Shown: one piece after another, positions 1-8,993 of the stretch | Numbering within the stretch: position 1 is the stretch's first letter | Layout of the letters: every line of letters starts with the position of its first letter | NCBI GenBank assembly: GCA_021833345.1 | Contig: JAKBFW010000002.1 | Coordinates: 12,528-49,196 of the forward strand | Direction of reading: 5' to 3' | DNA from: Pseudomonadota bacterium | GTDB taxonomy: Bacteria; Actinomycetota; Actinomycetes; Actinomycetales; Cellulomonadaceae | DNA length: 36,669 nucleotides | Position numbers and translations under genes: made by a program | Notes under the pieces: generated by a model | What the model saw: only the letters and a program-made list of their open reading frames with translations | What the model was told of the DNA's origin: nothing | Database searches by the model: none

Positions 1-679
1 CGAGCCCGTCGAGCCCGTCGAGCACAGTCGCGGTGCCGGAGAGCCCGAGGCGGGTCGCCCCGGCCGCCACCATCTCGAGGGCCGCGTGTGCGGTCCGGAT
101 GCCGCCGGACGCCTTGACGCCGAGCCGGCCACCGACGGTCGCCGCCATCAGCGACACGGCATGGACGCTCGCGCCACCGGCAGGGTGGAAACCCGTCGAG
201 GTCTTGACGAAGTCCGCACCAGCAGCCTCGGCCGCGCGGCAGGTCCCGACGATCTCGTCGTCCGACAGCGCAGCGGACTCGATGATCACCTTGAGCACCG
301 TGGGGTGAGGGACCGCGTCCCGCACGGCCGCGACGTCCGCCTGCACCGACGCGAAGTCTCCCGCCCTGGCCGCACCGAGGTCGATGACCATGTCGACCTC
401 GTGCGCGCCGTCCCGCACGGCAAGCGACGCCTCGGCTGCCTTGATCGCGCTGTGGTGCTTGCCCGAGGGGAAGCCGCAGACGGTGGCGATCCGCAGGTCG
501 GAGCCCGCGGGCACGTCGACCGGGAGCACTGACGGCGAGACGCACACCGAGTACGTCCCGAGCGCGACAGCCTCGGCGATCAGCGCCGCGACGTCCGCGG
601 GGGTCGCCTCGGGCTTGAGGAGCGTGTGGTCGACGAGCCGAGCAAGGTCGGTCCGATCGAGGCTGCTGGTGCTGCTCAC
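1..679 (-). CDS. deoC: Deoxyribose-phosphate aldolase (3' end truncated by the window edge)
   Basis: Reverse-strand translation from GTG at 679: [30 protein letters not shown]...[13 protein letters not shown]...[16 protein letters not shown]...VDMVIDLGA...[16 protein letters not shown]...[10 protein letters not shown], all DeoC signatures. Confidence 0.95.
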   Translation of the reverse strand, partial: MSSTSSLDRTDLARLVDHTLLKPEATPADVAALIAEAVALGTYSVCVSPSVLPVDVPAGSDLRIATVCGFPSGKHHSAIKAAEASLAVRDGAHEVDMVIDLGAARAGDFASVQADVAAVRDAVPHPTVLKVIIESAALSDDEIVGTCRAAEAAGADFVKTSTGFHPAGGASVHAVSLMAATVGGRLGVKASGGIRTAHAALEMVAAGATRLGLSGTATVLDGLDGL

Positions 680-736
680 TGGGGTCTCCGTTCGTCGTGG
701 TGCTGCGGGTGGTCTCGGTGCTGCGGCTCCGTGTCC

Positions 737-1936
737 TCAGGAGCGGCGGCCTGGTGACGCGCTGTGCCGTCCGGTCGACCGGGGGGACGAGCCGTCGATC
801 CGGTCGACGAGGGCCTGCCGGTCGTCGTGGTGCAGGAAGCTGCTCCGGGCCGCGGTGAGCGCGACGTCCCGCAGGTCGCCGGGCGACCACCCCGCGTCCT
901 CGACGAGGCGCGCCAGCTCGCGCGGCATCGACGTGCCGGACTGGAGCCGGTTGTCGGTGTTCACCGTCACGGCGAAGCCCAGGTGCTTGAGCAGGGTGAT
1001 CGGGTGGTCGACCAGCGAACGTGCCGCGCCCGTCTGCATGTTCGACGTCGGGCACACCTCGAGCGCGACCTGGTGGTCCCGCACCCAGTGCGCGAGGTAC
1101 CCGAGCCGCGCACTCTCCGCCTGCTCGCGGATCGAGGCGCCCGCCGGGGCACCGATCTCGATGTCGTCGACGATCCGGACGCCGTGACCCAGCCGGCTCG
1201 ATCCCGCCTGGTGCAACGCGGCGGCGACCGACCCGAGACCGTCGGCCTCGCCCGCATGGACGGTGACCGGGAAGCTCGCCTCCCGCAGACGCTGGAAGGC
1301 CGACAGGTGCCGCGTCGCGGGGAACCCGCGCTCCGGCCCGGCGATGTCGAACCCGACCACGCCGCGGTCCCGGTTCGCGAGCGCGAGGTCGGCCACCTCG
1401 TCCCACCGGTCGAGCTGGCGCATGGCGGTGACGAGCGTCCCCACGGTGATCGAGCGGCCTGCTGCTGCGGCCTCGGCGATCCCGTCCGCGAACCCCTGCT
1501 GCACGGCGTCGAGGACGTCCTGCAGATCGAGGCCTCGCGTCGTGTGGAGCTCGGGAGCGAACCGCTCCTCGACGTGCACGACACCGTCGGCGGCGAGGTC
1601 GACGATCGCCTCCCGGGCGACGCGCCGAAGCCCGTCGGCGGTCTGCATCACTGCGAGCGTCACCTCGAACGTGCGGAGGTACTTCTCGAGCGAACCGGTG
1701 CCGACCCCGTCGACGACCTCCGCGCCGGCCTCGTGGGTGAACCAACGCGCGAGCTCGGCGGGGTCGTGCGTCGGCAACGACAGACCCGTCTGCTCCGCGA
1801 GCTCGACGATCGTCGTCGGGCGCAGACCACCATCGAGGTGGTCGTGCAGCAGAACCGTGGGAAGCGCGGCGATCCAGCGCGCGGCCGTCTCGTCCGCGTC
1901 ATCCGTGCCGGCGGAGTCAGCGAGGTCGGCGGTCAT
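737..1936 (-). CDS. add: Adenosine deaminase
   Basis: MTADLADSAGTDD...LPTVLLHDHLDGGLRP...VTVHAGEADG...RLGHGVRI...LEVCPTSNMQTGA...VTVNTDNR. Adenosine deaminase metal-binding motifs present. Start trimmed from the longer ORF to the ATG that overlaps the upstream stop. Confidence 0.93.
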   Translation of the reverse strand: MTADLADSAGTDDADETAARWIAALPTVLLHDHLDGGLRPTTIVELAEQTGLSLPTHDPAELARWFTHEAGAEVVDGVGTGSLEKYLRTFEVTLAVMQTADGLRRVAREAIVDLAADGVVHVEERFAPELHTTRGLDLQDVLDAVQQGFADGIAEAAAAGRSITVGTLVTAMRQLDRWDEVADLALANRDRGVVGFDIAGPERGFPATRHLSAFQRLREASFPVTVHAGEADGLGSVAAALHQAGSSRLGHGVRIVDDIEIGAPAGASIREQAESARLGYLAHWVRDHQVALEVCPTSNMQTGAARSLVDHPITLLKHLGFAVTVNTDNRLQSGTSMPRELARLVEDAGWSPGDLRDVALTAARSSFLHHDDRQALVDRIDGSSPRSTGRHSASPGRRS

Positions 1937-2883
1937 GCGCCCACCGTAGCCGGGGGTCGGACCGGCAGCAGCGCCCAGTCGACGTGGGACCAGCCGCCGA
2001 GCGCGGGACTCGGCCCGTGCGGGTCCGCGAGGTTCTCGACCGCGACCTCGTGCACCCGACCCTCGGACGGCTCGTACAGCCCCACCCGATCGCGCTCGTG
2101 CCGCGTGAGCAGCACGACGTGCCGCGGGAGCGCCGTCGCGATCCCCGACGCCAGGTCGCCGCCGACGTAGAGAGGGACCGGGATCCCGCGGTCGAGCGCA
2201 CGCGTCGCGCGAGCGAGCACGGCCGCGACCTCGCCGGCCCGGGAGTCGTCCACGAGGAGCGAGCGGTAGACGACCCCGGACCGGCGTGCGACCGCGGCCG
2301 CACCCCACGGAGGTGTGCCGAGGCCCGACGGCCACGGGAGCCCGAGCACCGCGCCGCGGGTGCTCCGAGCCTTCACGGCCTGCTGGACCGCACCGAACCG
2401 CGCAGCCGCCGTGGCGTCAGGATCGCTGCCGGGTGACGCGTCGAGCGCCGGGTCGACGCCCTCGAGCTCGGGCGGGCGATGGCCGCCGCACGTCGCCCCG
2501 GCCGCCAGCCACAGCGCGAGCAGCGGGTCCCCCGCCGCCGCGAGCATGACGAGCACGGCCGATCCGCACGTCGTCCGGTCGGTCTGACGCGCGGCCGCCG
2601 TCCCCCACCTCAGCACGGTGCTGCCGGGATCCGGCCGCAACGGCTCCCCCACCTGCGCCCGGGTCCGGGCATCGAGTGACGGCCACCGCGCACGCAGCTC
2701 GGCACAGGCCGCGGGTGGCGCACCGGCCGACCGCGCGCGTCGCACCACGGTCTCGACGTCGACGGGCGGTGCCACCGCACCTGGCACCGCCGCTGCGCGC
2801 CCGGTGCGTCCGTCCCACCTCGAGACGGCACCGCCGAAGCCGACGCCCCGCAGCAGCGAGGTGAGCTGCAACGCCAGCGTCAT
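1933..2883 (-). CDS. Conserved hypothetical protein with C39/papain-like peptidase motifs
   Basis: 316 aa. Motifs RQTDRTTCGSAVLVML (Q-x5-C-G) and LPRHVVLLTRHERDRVGLYEPSEGRVHEV (H...[D/E]P..G) resemble the C39 Q/C/H/D layout. ATGA overlaps with both deoA and add. Confidence 0.6.
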   Translation of the reverse strand: MTLALQLTSLLRGVGFGGAVSRWDGRTGRAAAVPGAVAPPVDVETVVRRARSAGAPPAACAELRARWPSLDARTRAQVGEPLRPDPGSTVLRWGTAAARQTDRTTCGSAVLVMLAAAGDPLLALWLAAGATCGGHRPPELEGVDPALDASPGSDPDATAAARFGAVQQAVKARSTRGAVLGLPWPSGLGTPPWGAAAVARRSGVVYRSLLVDDSRAGEVAAVLARATRALDRGIPVPLYVGGDLASGIATALPRHVVLLTRHERDRVGLYEPSEGRVHEVAVENLADPHGPSPALGGWSHVDWALLPVRPPATVGA

Positions 2884-4178
2884 CCGACGGCGATCCGGTC
2901 GATGACCAGCGGGGACCGTGCCGGACGCGACCCGCCCGGGGCGATCGTGATCGCCGCGACGGCGGCCTCCCGTGCGCGCTCGAACCGCTCCGGGGTGTCG
3001 GTGTGCAACGTCATGACCACGTCTCCGGCACGCACGAGCGCCCCCGGCTTGACGTGCATCTCGACGCCCGCACCGGCCTGCACCGGGTCCTCCTTGCGGG
3101 CGCGGCCGGCGCCGAGCCGCCAGGCGGCGATCCCGACCGCATACGCGTCGAGCCCCACGAGGACGCCGTCCGCCGGCGCGAGCACCTGCTCCGACTCGCG
3201 TGCGGACGGGAGGCGCGCGTCCGGGTCGCCACCCTGCGCCGAGATCATCGCGCGCCAGACGTCCATCGCGCGACCGTCGGCCAACGCGGCAGCAGGGTCC
3301 ACGTCCGGCCGACCGGCCCCGGCGAGCATCTCCCGCGCGAGCGCGATCGTCAGCTCGACCACGTCGGGCGGGCCACCACCGGCGAGCACCTCGACCGACT
3401 CGCGGACCTCGAGCGCGTTGCCGGCCGTCAGCCCGAGCGGCGTGGACATGTCGGTGAGGAGCGCAACGGTGCGCACCCCGGCATCGGTCCCGAGCTCGAC
3501 CATCGTCCGCGCGAGCTCGCGCGCACGCGCCTCGTCCTTCATGAACGCGCCCGAGCCGACCTTGACGTCGAGCACGAGCGAGCCTGTCCCCTCGGCGATC
3601 TTCTTGCTCATGATCGAGCTGGCGATCAGCGGGATGGCCTCGACCGTGCCGGTCACGTCGCGCAGCGCGTACAGCTTGCGGTCGGCGGGAGCGAGCCCGG
3701 AGCCCGCCTGGCAGATCACCGCACCCACGTGCTCGAGCTGCGCGACCATCTCCTCGTTGCTCAGCGCGGCGCGCCAGCCCGGGATCGACTCGAGCTTGTC
3801 GAGCGTGCCGCCGGTGTGGCCGAGCCCGCGACCGGAGAGCTGAGGGACAGCCACCCCGAAGACCGCGACGAGCGGCGCGAGCGGCAACGTGATCTTGTCG
3901 CCGACACCACCCGTCGAGTGCTTGTCGGCGGTCGGCCGCGAGAGCTGCGAGAAGTCCATGCGCTCACCCGACGCGATCATCGCGGCGGTCCAGCGCGCGA
4001 TCTCGGCTCGATCCATCCCGTTCAGCAGGATCGCCATGTTGAGGGCGGACATCTGCTCCTCGGCGACGACGCCTCGCGTGTACGCGTCGATCACCCAGTC
4101 GATCTGCTGGTCGCTCAGTCGCCGCCCGTCACGCTTGGTGACGATGACGTCGACCGCGTCGAAGGCCTCGTGGCTCAT
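2880..4178 (-). CDS. deoA: Thymidine phosphorylase
   Basis: MSHEAFDAVDVIVTKRDGRRLSDQQIDWVIDAYTRG...SGRGLGHTGGTLDKLESIPG...DVKVGSGAFMK, pyrimidine-nucleoside phosphorylase signature. Confidence 0.95.
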   Translation of the reverse strand: MSHEAFDAVDVIVTKRDGRRLSDQQIDWVIDAYTRGVVAEEQMSALNMAILLNGMDRAEIARWTAAMIASGERMDFSQLSRPTADKHSTGGVGDKITLPLAPLVAVFGVAVPQLSGRGLGHTGGTLDKLESIPGWRAALSNEEMVAQLEHVGAVICQAGSGLAPADRKLYALRDVTGTVEAIPLIASSIMSKKIAEGTGSLVLDVKVGSGAFMKDEARARELARTMVELGTDAGVRTVALLTDMSTPLGLTAGNALEVRESVEVLAGGGPPDVVELTIALAREMLAGAGRPDVDPAAALADGRAMDVWRAMISAQGGDPDARLPSARESEQVLAPADGVLVGLDAYAVGIAAWRLGAGRARKEDPVQAGAGVEMHVKPGALVRAGDVVMTLHTDTPERFERAREAAVAAITIAPGGSRPARSPLVIDRIAVG

Positions 4179-4200
4179 CTGTGCTCCTTGCTGCTGCTGG

Positions 4201-4230
4201 GTGCGGCTGGGTGCGGCTGGGTGCGGCTGG
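4201..4230. repeat. Short tandem repeat, three perfect copies of GTGCGGCTGG, between cdd and deoA
   Basis: Read directly: gtgcggctgg gtgcggctgg gtgcggctgg, preceded by a degenerate ctgctgctgg (4191-4200). Confidence 0.9.
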
Positions 4231-4246
4231 ACAGCTGACGACCGGC

Positions 4247-4654
4247 TCACGACCGGTCGCGCAGGTCGTCCGGTCCGAAGGCGTCCGGCAGCACCTCGCT
4301 CATCGGCCTGATCCCGCTCACCGAGTCGACGAGCAGGTCGGCGCCCCCGTGCTCCCACAACAGCTGACGGCAGCGCCCGCACGGCATGAGCGCGTTCCCC
4401 TGGCCGTCGACGCAGGTGAAGGCGACCAGGCGCCCACCGCCGGAGACGTGCAGGCCCGACACCAGCGCGCACTCGGCGCACAGCGTCAGACCGTAGGAGG
4501 CGTTCTCCACGTTGCACCCGACGATCACGCGTCCGTCGTCGACCAGCGCGGCGGCGCCGACCGGGAAGTGCGAGTACGGCACGTAGGCGCGCGTCATCAC
4601 CTCCTGCGCAGCGGCGCGCAGGACGCTCCAGTCGATGCCCGAGATGTCGGTCAT
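4247..4654 (-). CDS. cdd: Cytidine deaminase
   Basis: MTDISGIDWSVLRAAAQEVMTRAYVPYSHFPVGAAAL...GCNVENASYGLTLCAECALV...PCGRCRQLLWE, zinc-binding CAE and PCxxC motifs. Confidence 0.95.
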   Translation of the reverse strand: MTDISGIDWSVLRAAAQEVMTRAYVPYSHFPVGAAALVDDGRVIVGCNVENASYGLTLCAECALVSGLHVSGGGRLVAFTCVDGQGNALMPCGRCRQLLWEHGGADLLVDSVSGIRPMSEVLPDAFGPDDLRDRS

Positions 4655-4671
4655 GGCGGCGTCGGTCCCTC

Positions 4672-5976
4672 TCACTTGACGTACGGGATGCCCTCGGACG
4701 CGGGTGCGCGCACCCGGCCGACGAGGCCGGCGACGGCGAAGATCGTCACCGCGTACGGGGTCATCAACATGATCTGGCTCGGGATCGGGGTCCCGATGAT
4801 CCCGAGCACGACCTGCAGGTTGTCGGAGAAGCCGAACAGCAGCGCCGCGGCGAGCGCGCCCTTGGGGCTCCAGCGTCCGAGGATCATCGCCGCGAGGGCG
4901 ATGTAGCCCTTGCCACCGGTCATCTCCTTGCCGAAGGCGAGGCCCGCCGCGACGGTGAAGAAGGCCCCACCGAGCCCTGCGACCGCCCCGCCGAGCATCG
5001 TGTTCCGGATCCGGGTCCGGTTGACCTTGATCCCGACCGTGTCCGCGGCCAGCGGGTGCTCTCCGACCGAGCGCATCCGCAACCCCCACCGGCTCCGGAA
5101 CAGCATGATCTGCAGCACGGCGACGACGACGTACATGAGATACACGAGGACGTTCTGCTGGAAGAGCACCGGTCCGAGGATCGGGATCTTCGCGAGGATC
5201 GGGATCGACAGGGTCGCGAGCCGAGGCGGCGAGTTCCAGGTCGCCGCGTTGTCCTTCATGACGGTCGAGAACAGGTAGCTCGTCACCCCGACGACCAGCA
5301 CGTTCAGGACGACGCCGACGATGATCTGGTCGACGCGGTACCGGATCGAGAACAGGATGAGCAGGAGCGCCACGAGCACGCCGGCGATCGGCGCCGCGAT
5401 CAGCCCGACGTAGGCGTTCTGGGTGAGCGTGCCCACGACCGCGGCCAGGAACGCACCGGCGAGCAGCTGACCCTCGATCGCGATGTTGATGATCCCGGAG
5501 CGCTCGCAGAGGAGACCCGAGAGCGAGCCGAAGACCAGCGGCGTCGCGAGGAACAGCGACCCCGCGAGCAGCCCCGTCACCGGCAGGGGGTTCGACTTGC
5601 CCGCGACGGCCCAGGTGAGCAGGGCCGCCACCTCGACGACCCCGAAGAGCGCCGGGAGCCACGGCCCGATCCGCCGACGCAGCCGGGTCGTCACGAACGA
5701 GAGGACGGCGACGGCCAGCGCGATCAGCGTCAGGGCGATCGCCGCGGACTTCGACGGGACCCGCACCGGCGCGATCGCGAAGAGGTCCGTGCCGGTCGAG
5801 AACGTGAAGGTGGTGAACCTCCCGCCGGCGGGGAGCACGCCGAACGCGACGAACGTGAGGAGCGCGAGCACCCCGTAGATGATCGGTGCACGCCAGCTGA
5901 TCGGCGCGAGCGGAGAGGTGCGCAGCGTCGACGGGTCGGCTGCGGCGCCCTGCGGTGGCGCGGTCACGATGCTCAC
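4672..5976 (-). CDS. ABC transporter permease, nucleoside/BMP-type
   Basis: Multi-TM protein VSIVTAPPQG...FGSLSGLLCERSGIINIAIEGQLLAGAF...GVALAADTVGI-type region (MRSVGEHPLAADTVGIKV). Adjacent to the second permease, ATPase and BMP protein. Confidence 0.9.
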   Translation of the reverse strand: MSIVTAPPQGAAADPSTLRTSPLAPISWRAPIIYGVLALLTFVAFGVLPAGGRFTTFTFSTGTDLFAIAPVRVPSKSAAIALTLIALAVAVLSFVTTRLRRRIGPWLPALFGVVEVAALLTWAVAGKSNPLPVTGLLAGSLFLATPLVFGSLSGLLCERSGIINIAIEGQLLAGAFLAAVVGTLTQNAYVGLIAAPIAGVLVALLLILFSIRYRVDQIIVGVVLNVLVVGVTSYLFSTVMKDNAATWNSPPRLATLSIPILAKIPILGPVLFQQNVLVYLMYVVVAVLQIMLFRSRWGLRMRSVGEHPLAADTVGIKVNRTRIRNTMLGGAVAGLGGAFFTVAAGLAFGKEMTGGKGYIALAAMILGRWSPKGALAAALLFGFSDNLQVVLGIIGTPIPSQIMLMTPYAVTIFAVAGLVGRVRAPASEGIPYVK

Positions 5977-7235
5977 GCGGCGGCCTCCTTCACGGAACGG
6001 GTCGATCGACGGGACGAGCCGGACGACAGGCGGAACACCGACCGGACGAGCGGGGGTGCCGCGATGAACAGCACGATCAGTGACTGCACGACGAGCACGA
6101 TGTCGATGGGCGTACCGGTGCGCGCCTGCATGGCGAACCCTCCCGCGCGCAACGCACCGAAGAGCAGCCCCGCCAGGAACGTCCCGAGCGGCTTGGACCG
6201 TCCGAGCAGCGCGACGGTGATCGCGTCGAAGCCGAAGCTCGCCGCGACGTCGATCGAGAGGACCTTCTCGGTGCCGAGCACCTGCGCCGAGCCGGCGAGC
6301 CCGGCCAGCGCACCGGCGATCACCATCACCCAGATGTAGTTCGTGTTCACCGAGATGCCGGCCGTGCGAGCCGCCTTCGAGTTGGCTCCCACCGCCCGGA
6401 AGCGGAACCCGATCGTCGAGCGGTCCATGAGCCACCACACGAACACCGTGGCCGCGATGGCCACCAGGAATCCGGCGTGCAGCCGGAACTGGCTGCCCAG
6501 AAGGTGCGGGTACAGCGCGGTCGCCTTGATGGGCGGGGAGATCGGGTTGTTGCTCCCCGGCCGCTGGAAGGCGGACGTCGTCAGCAGGTAGCCGATGAGG
6601 TAGACCGCGATGTTGTTGAGCATGATCGTGACGATCACCTCGTTGGCGCCGGTGCGGGCCTTGAGGAACCCGGCGATGCCGGCCCAGAGCCCGCCACCGA
6701 TCGCCGCGCCGATCGCCGCGAGGAGCACGTGCAGCCCCACCGGCAGGTCGAAGGCGAACCCGATGTAGCCGCCGAACACCGCGCCGAGGATGATCTGGCC
6801 CTGGGCGCCGATGTTGAACATCCCCGCGCGGAAGCCGATCCCGAGTCCGAGCCCGGCCAGGATGATCGGCACCGAAACCGTCATCGTCTCCGTCAGCGGT
6901 TTGATCGCGCGCACGAAGGTCGGCGCGCCGGTGTCGAGGATCGACCCCTGGAACAGGGCGACGTACGCGCTCGTGACCGCGTGCCAGGCCGCGGAGAAGA
7001 AGTCGCTCGGTCGCGCGAACAGGTAGGTGGCGGTGCTCTGCACCGTGCTGTCGGCCGCAGCGATCAGGACGCCGGAGATCACCAGGGCGAGGACGATCGC
7101 GAGCGTCGTGACGACCCAGCTGCTCGAGAGCATCTCCCGCAGGAGCGTCTCGCCGCGGGACGGCTCGGGCGGCTCCGCGCTCGGCGGCACGGCCGGTACC
7201 GGTGCGGCCGCAGGTGCCGGTGCGTTGTCGCTCAC
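5973..7235 (-). CDS. ABC transporter permease, nucleoside/BMP-type
   Basis: 420 aa multi-TM protein with IGFRAGMFNIGAQGQIILGAVFGGYIGF; GTGA overlap with the downstream permease. Confidence 0.9.
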   Translation of the reverse strand: MSDNAPAPAAAPVPAVPPSAEPPEPSRGETLLREMLSSSWVVTTLAIVLALVISGVLIAAADSTVQSTATYLFARPSDFFSAAWHAVTSAYVALFQGSILDTGAPTFVRAIKPLTETMTVSVPIILAGLGLGIGFRAGMFNIGAQGQIILGAVFGGYIGFAFDLPVGLHVLLAAIGAAIGGGLWAGIAGFLKARTGANEVIVTIMLNNIAVYLIGYLLTTSAFQRPGSNNPISPPIKATALYPHLLGSQFRLHAGFLVAIAATVFVWWLMDRSTIGFRFRAVGANSKAARTAGISVNTNYIWVMVIAGALAGLAGSAQVLGTEKVLSIDVAASFGFDAITVALLGRSKPLGTFLAGLLFGALRAGGFAMQARTGTPIDIVLVVQSLIVLFIAAPPLVRSVFRLSSGSSRRSTRSVKEAAA

Positions 7236-8812
7236 GAGCGCTCCTCCTGGGTGGCGATGATGTCGGCGGCGCCCAGCGCGGTGTGGTGCTCGGCCGCCTG
7301 GACCTGGGCCTCCTCGAGCGGGACGCCGGCGAGCATGAGTCCCAGCACGTCGCGGTCGGTCTTCTGCGGCACGATGCCGACGATGCGGCCGCGATACAGC
7401 ACGAGGATCCGGTCGGCGACGGCGAGCACCTCGTCGAGCTCGGTCGAGATGAGCAGCACCGGCGTGCCGACGTCCCGCTCGGCGATGATGCGCCGGTGGA
7501 CGAACTCGATCGACCCGACGTCCAGCCCGCGGGTCGGCTGTGACGCGATGAGCAGCCGCAGCGGGCGGGACATCTCCCGCGCGAGCACGACCTTCTGCTG
7601 GTTCCCGCCCGAGAGCGTGCTGATCGGGTCCTGGACCGAGGTGAGCCGGACGTCGTACTCGTCGACGCGCTGCGTCGCGCTCGCCTCGACGGTGGCCGGG
7701 TCGAGCGAGATCCCCCGGGCGAACGGCGGACGGTCGTGCACGTCGAGGATGAGGTTCTCGGCGACCGAGAACGACGCGATGATGCCGTCGTCGGACCGGT
7801 CCTCGGGAATGTAGCCCACCCCTGCGCGGAGCGTGTCCCGCACCCCCGCACCGACGAGCTCGGTCCCGTCGAGCAGGACCGAGCCGGCCACCGGCTTCTG
7901 AAGCCCGAGGATCGCCCCCGCGAGCTCCGTCTGCCCGTTGCCCTGGACGCCCGCGACGGCCAGGATCTCCCCCCGCGCGACCTCGAAGGTGACGTCGTCG
8001 AGCTGCAGGACACCGGCATGGTCGATCACCGACAAGCCCGCCACGCGGAGCGCTGGCTCGCCGGGCTCGGCGGGCTTCTTGGTGACGCCGAGGTCGACGG
8101 AACGCCCGACCATGAGCGAGGCGAGCTCCGTCTCCGGTGCGCTCGGTGGTGCGCTGCCGACGACCTTGCCGCGGCGGATCACGGTGATCACGTCCGCGAC
8201 GGCGCGGACCTCGCGGAGCTTGTGGGTGATGAAGACGATCGACGTCCCGGCGGCCTTGAGCTGGCGCATGATGCCGATCAGCTCGTCGGTCTCCTGGGGG
8301 GTGAGCACCGCGGTCGGCTCGTCGAGGATGAGCACGTTGGCGTCACGCGAGAGCGCCTTGATGATCTCGACGCGCTGCTGGGCGCCGACCGGAAGGTTCT
8401 CGATGAGCGCGTCGGGGTCGACGTCGAAACCGAAGCGGTCCGAGATCTCGCGGACCAGGCGCCTGGCGCGGGGAAGGTCGATCATCCGGGCACCTCGGAC
8501 CGGCTCGTGGCCGAGCACGACGTTCTCGGCGACCGTGAACACGGGGACGAGCATGAAGTGCTGGTGCACCATCCCGATCCCGGCCGCCATGGCATCGCCC
8601 GGCCCGGCGAACGTGACCGGTGCGTCGTCGATGAGCACCTGACCCTCGTCCGGGTCGTATAGCCCGTAGAGCACGTTCATCAACGTGCTCTTCCCGGCAC
8701 CGTTCTCGCCGAGGAGGGCGTGGATCTCTCCGGGCTCGACCACCAGGTCGATGTGGTCGTTCGCGACAAGACTGCCGAAGCGCTTGGTGATACCCCGCAG
8801 CTCGAGCTTCAC
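7232..8812 (-). CDS. ABC transporter ATP-binding protein with two ABC domains, nucleoside type
   Basis: VKLELRGITKRFGSLVANDHIDLVVEPGEIHALLGENGAGKSTLMNVLYGLYDPDEG (Walker A); LILDEPTAVLTPQE; second domain with LSGGNQQKVVLAREMSRPLRLLIASQPTRGLDVGS. Confidence 0.95.
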   Translation of the reverse strand: MKLELRGITKRFGSLVANDHIDLVVEPGEIHALLGENGAGKSTLMNVLYGLYDPDEGQVLIDDAPVTFAGPGDAMAAGIGMVHQHFMLVPVFTVAENVVLGHEPVRGARMIDLPRARRLVREISDRFGFDVDPDALIENLPVGAQQRVEIIKALSRDANVLILDEPTAVLTPQETDELIGIMRQLKAAGTSIVFITHKLREVRAVADVITVIRRGKVVGSAPPSAPETELASLMVGRSVDLGVTKKPAEPGEPALRVAGLSVIDHAGVLQLDDVTFEVARGEILAVAGVQGNGQTELAGAILGLQKPVAGSVLLDGTELVGAGVRDTLRAGVGYIPEDRSDDGIIASFSVAENLILDVHDRPPFARGISLDPATVEASATQRVDEYDVRLTSVQDPISTLSGGNQQKVVLAREMSRPLRLLIASQPTRGLDVGSIEFVHRRIIAERDVGTPVLLISTELDEVLAVADRILVLYRGRIVGIVPQKTDRDVLGLMLAGVPLEEAQVQAAEHHTALGAADIIATQEERS

Positions 8813-8884
8813 GCGGCACTGCTCCTTCGTGGTGGTCCGTGGCTGCACCCTAGCCGGGCGGGGTGCCCCGGATGCCGCGCCCCA

Positions 8885-8929
8885 CGAACCGATGGCCCAG
8901 GCAGGTGACCTGTCTGGGCCATCGGTTCG
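8885..8929. repeat. 45-nt near-perfect inverted repeat (16-bp outer arms), intercistronic hairpin between bmpA and the ABC ATPase gene
   Basis: CGAACCGATGGCCCAG-GCAGGTGACCTGT-CTGGGCCATCGGTTCG; outer arms are perfectly complementary, inner CAGGT/ACCTG also pairs. Confidence 0.9.
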
Positions 8930-8993
8930 CGCGATGCCGTTCAGCCGCCGGTCGGCTGCTGATCAGCGGGCGTGTCAGGCGGGATGCCGGGGG

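Noticed and set aside
1-24. CGAGCCCGT repeat at the window start
   Set aside because: Lies in the deoC coding region and encodes a short LDGLDG repeat near the C-terminus; likely ordinary coding sequence at the window edge.
3003-4238. 411-aa plus-strand ORF antisense to deoA
   Set aside because: Antisense frame of thymidine phosphorylase with no recognisable domain.
4672-8019. 1115-aa minus-strand ORF
   Set aside because: Its N-terminal part is an out-of-frame reading of the ABC ATPase/permease genes; only the C-terminal part (from about 5976) is the real permease.
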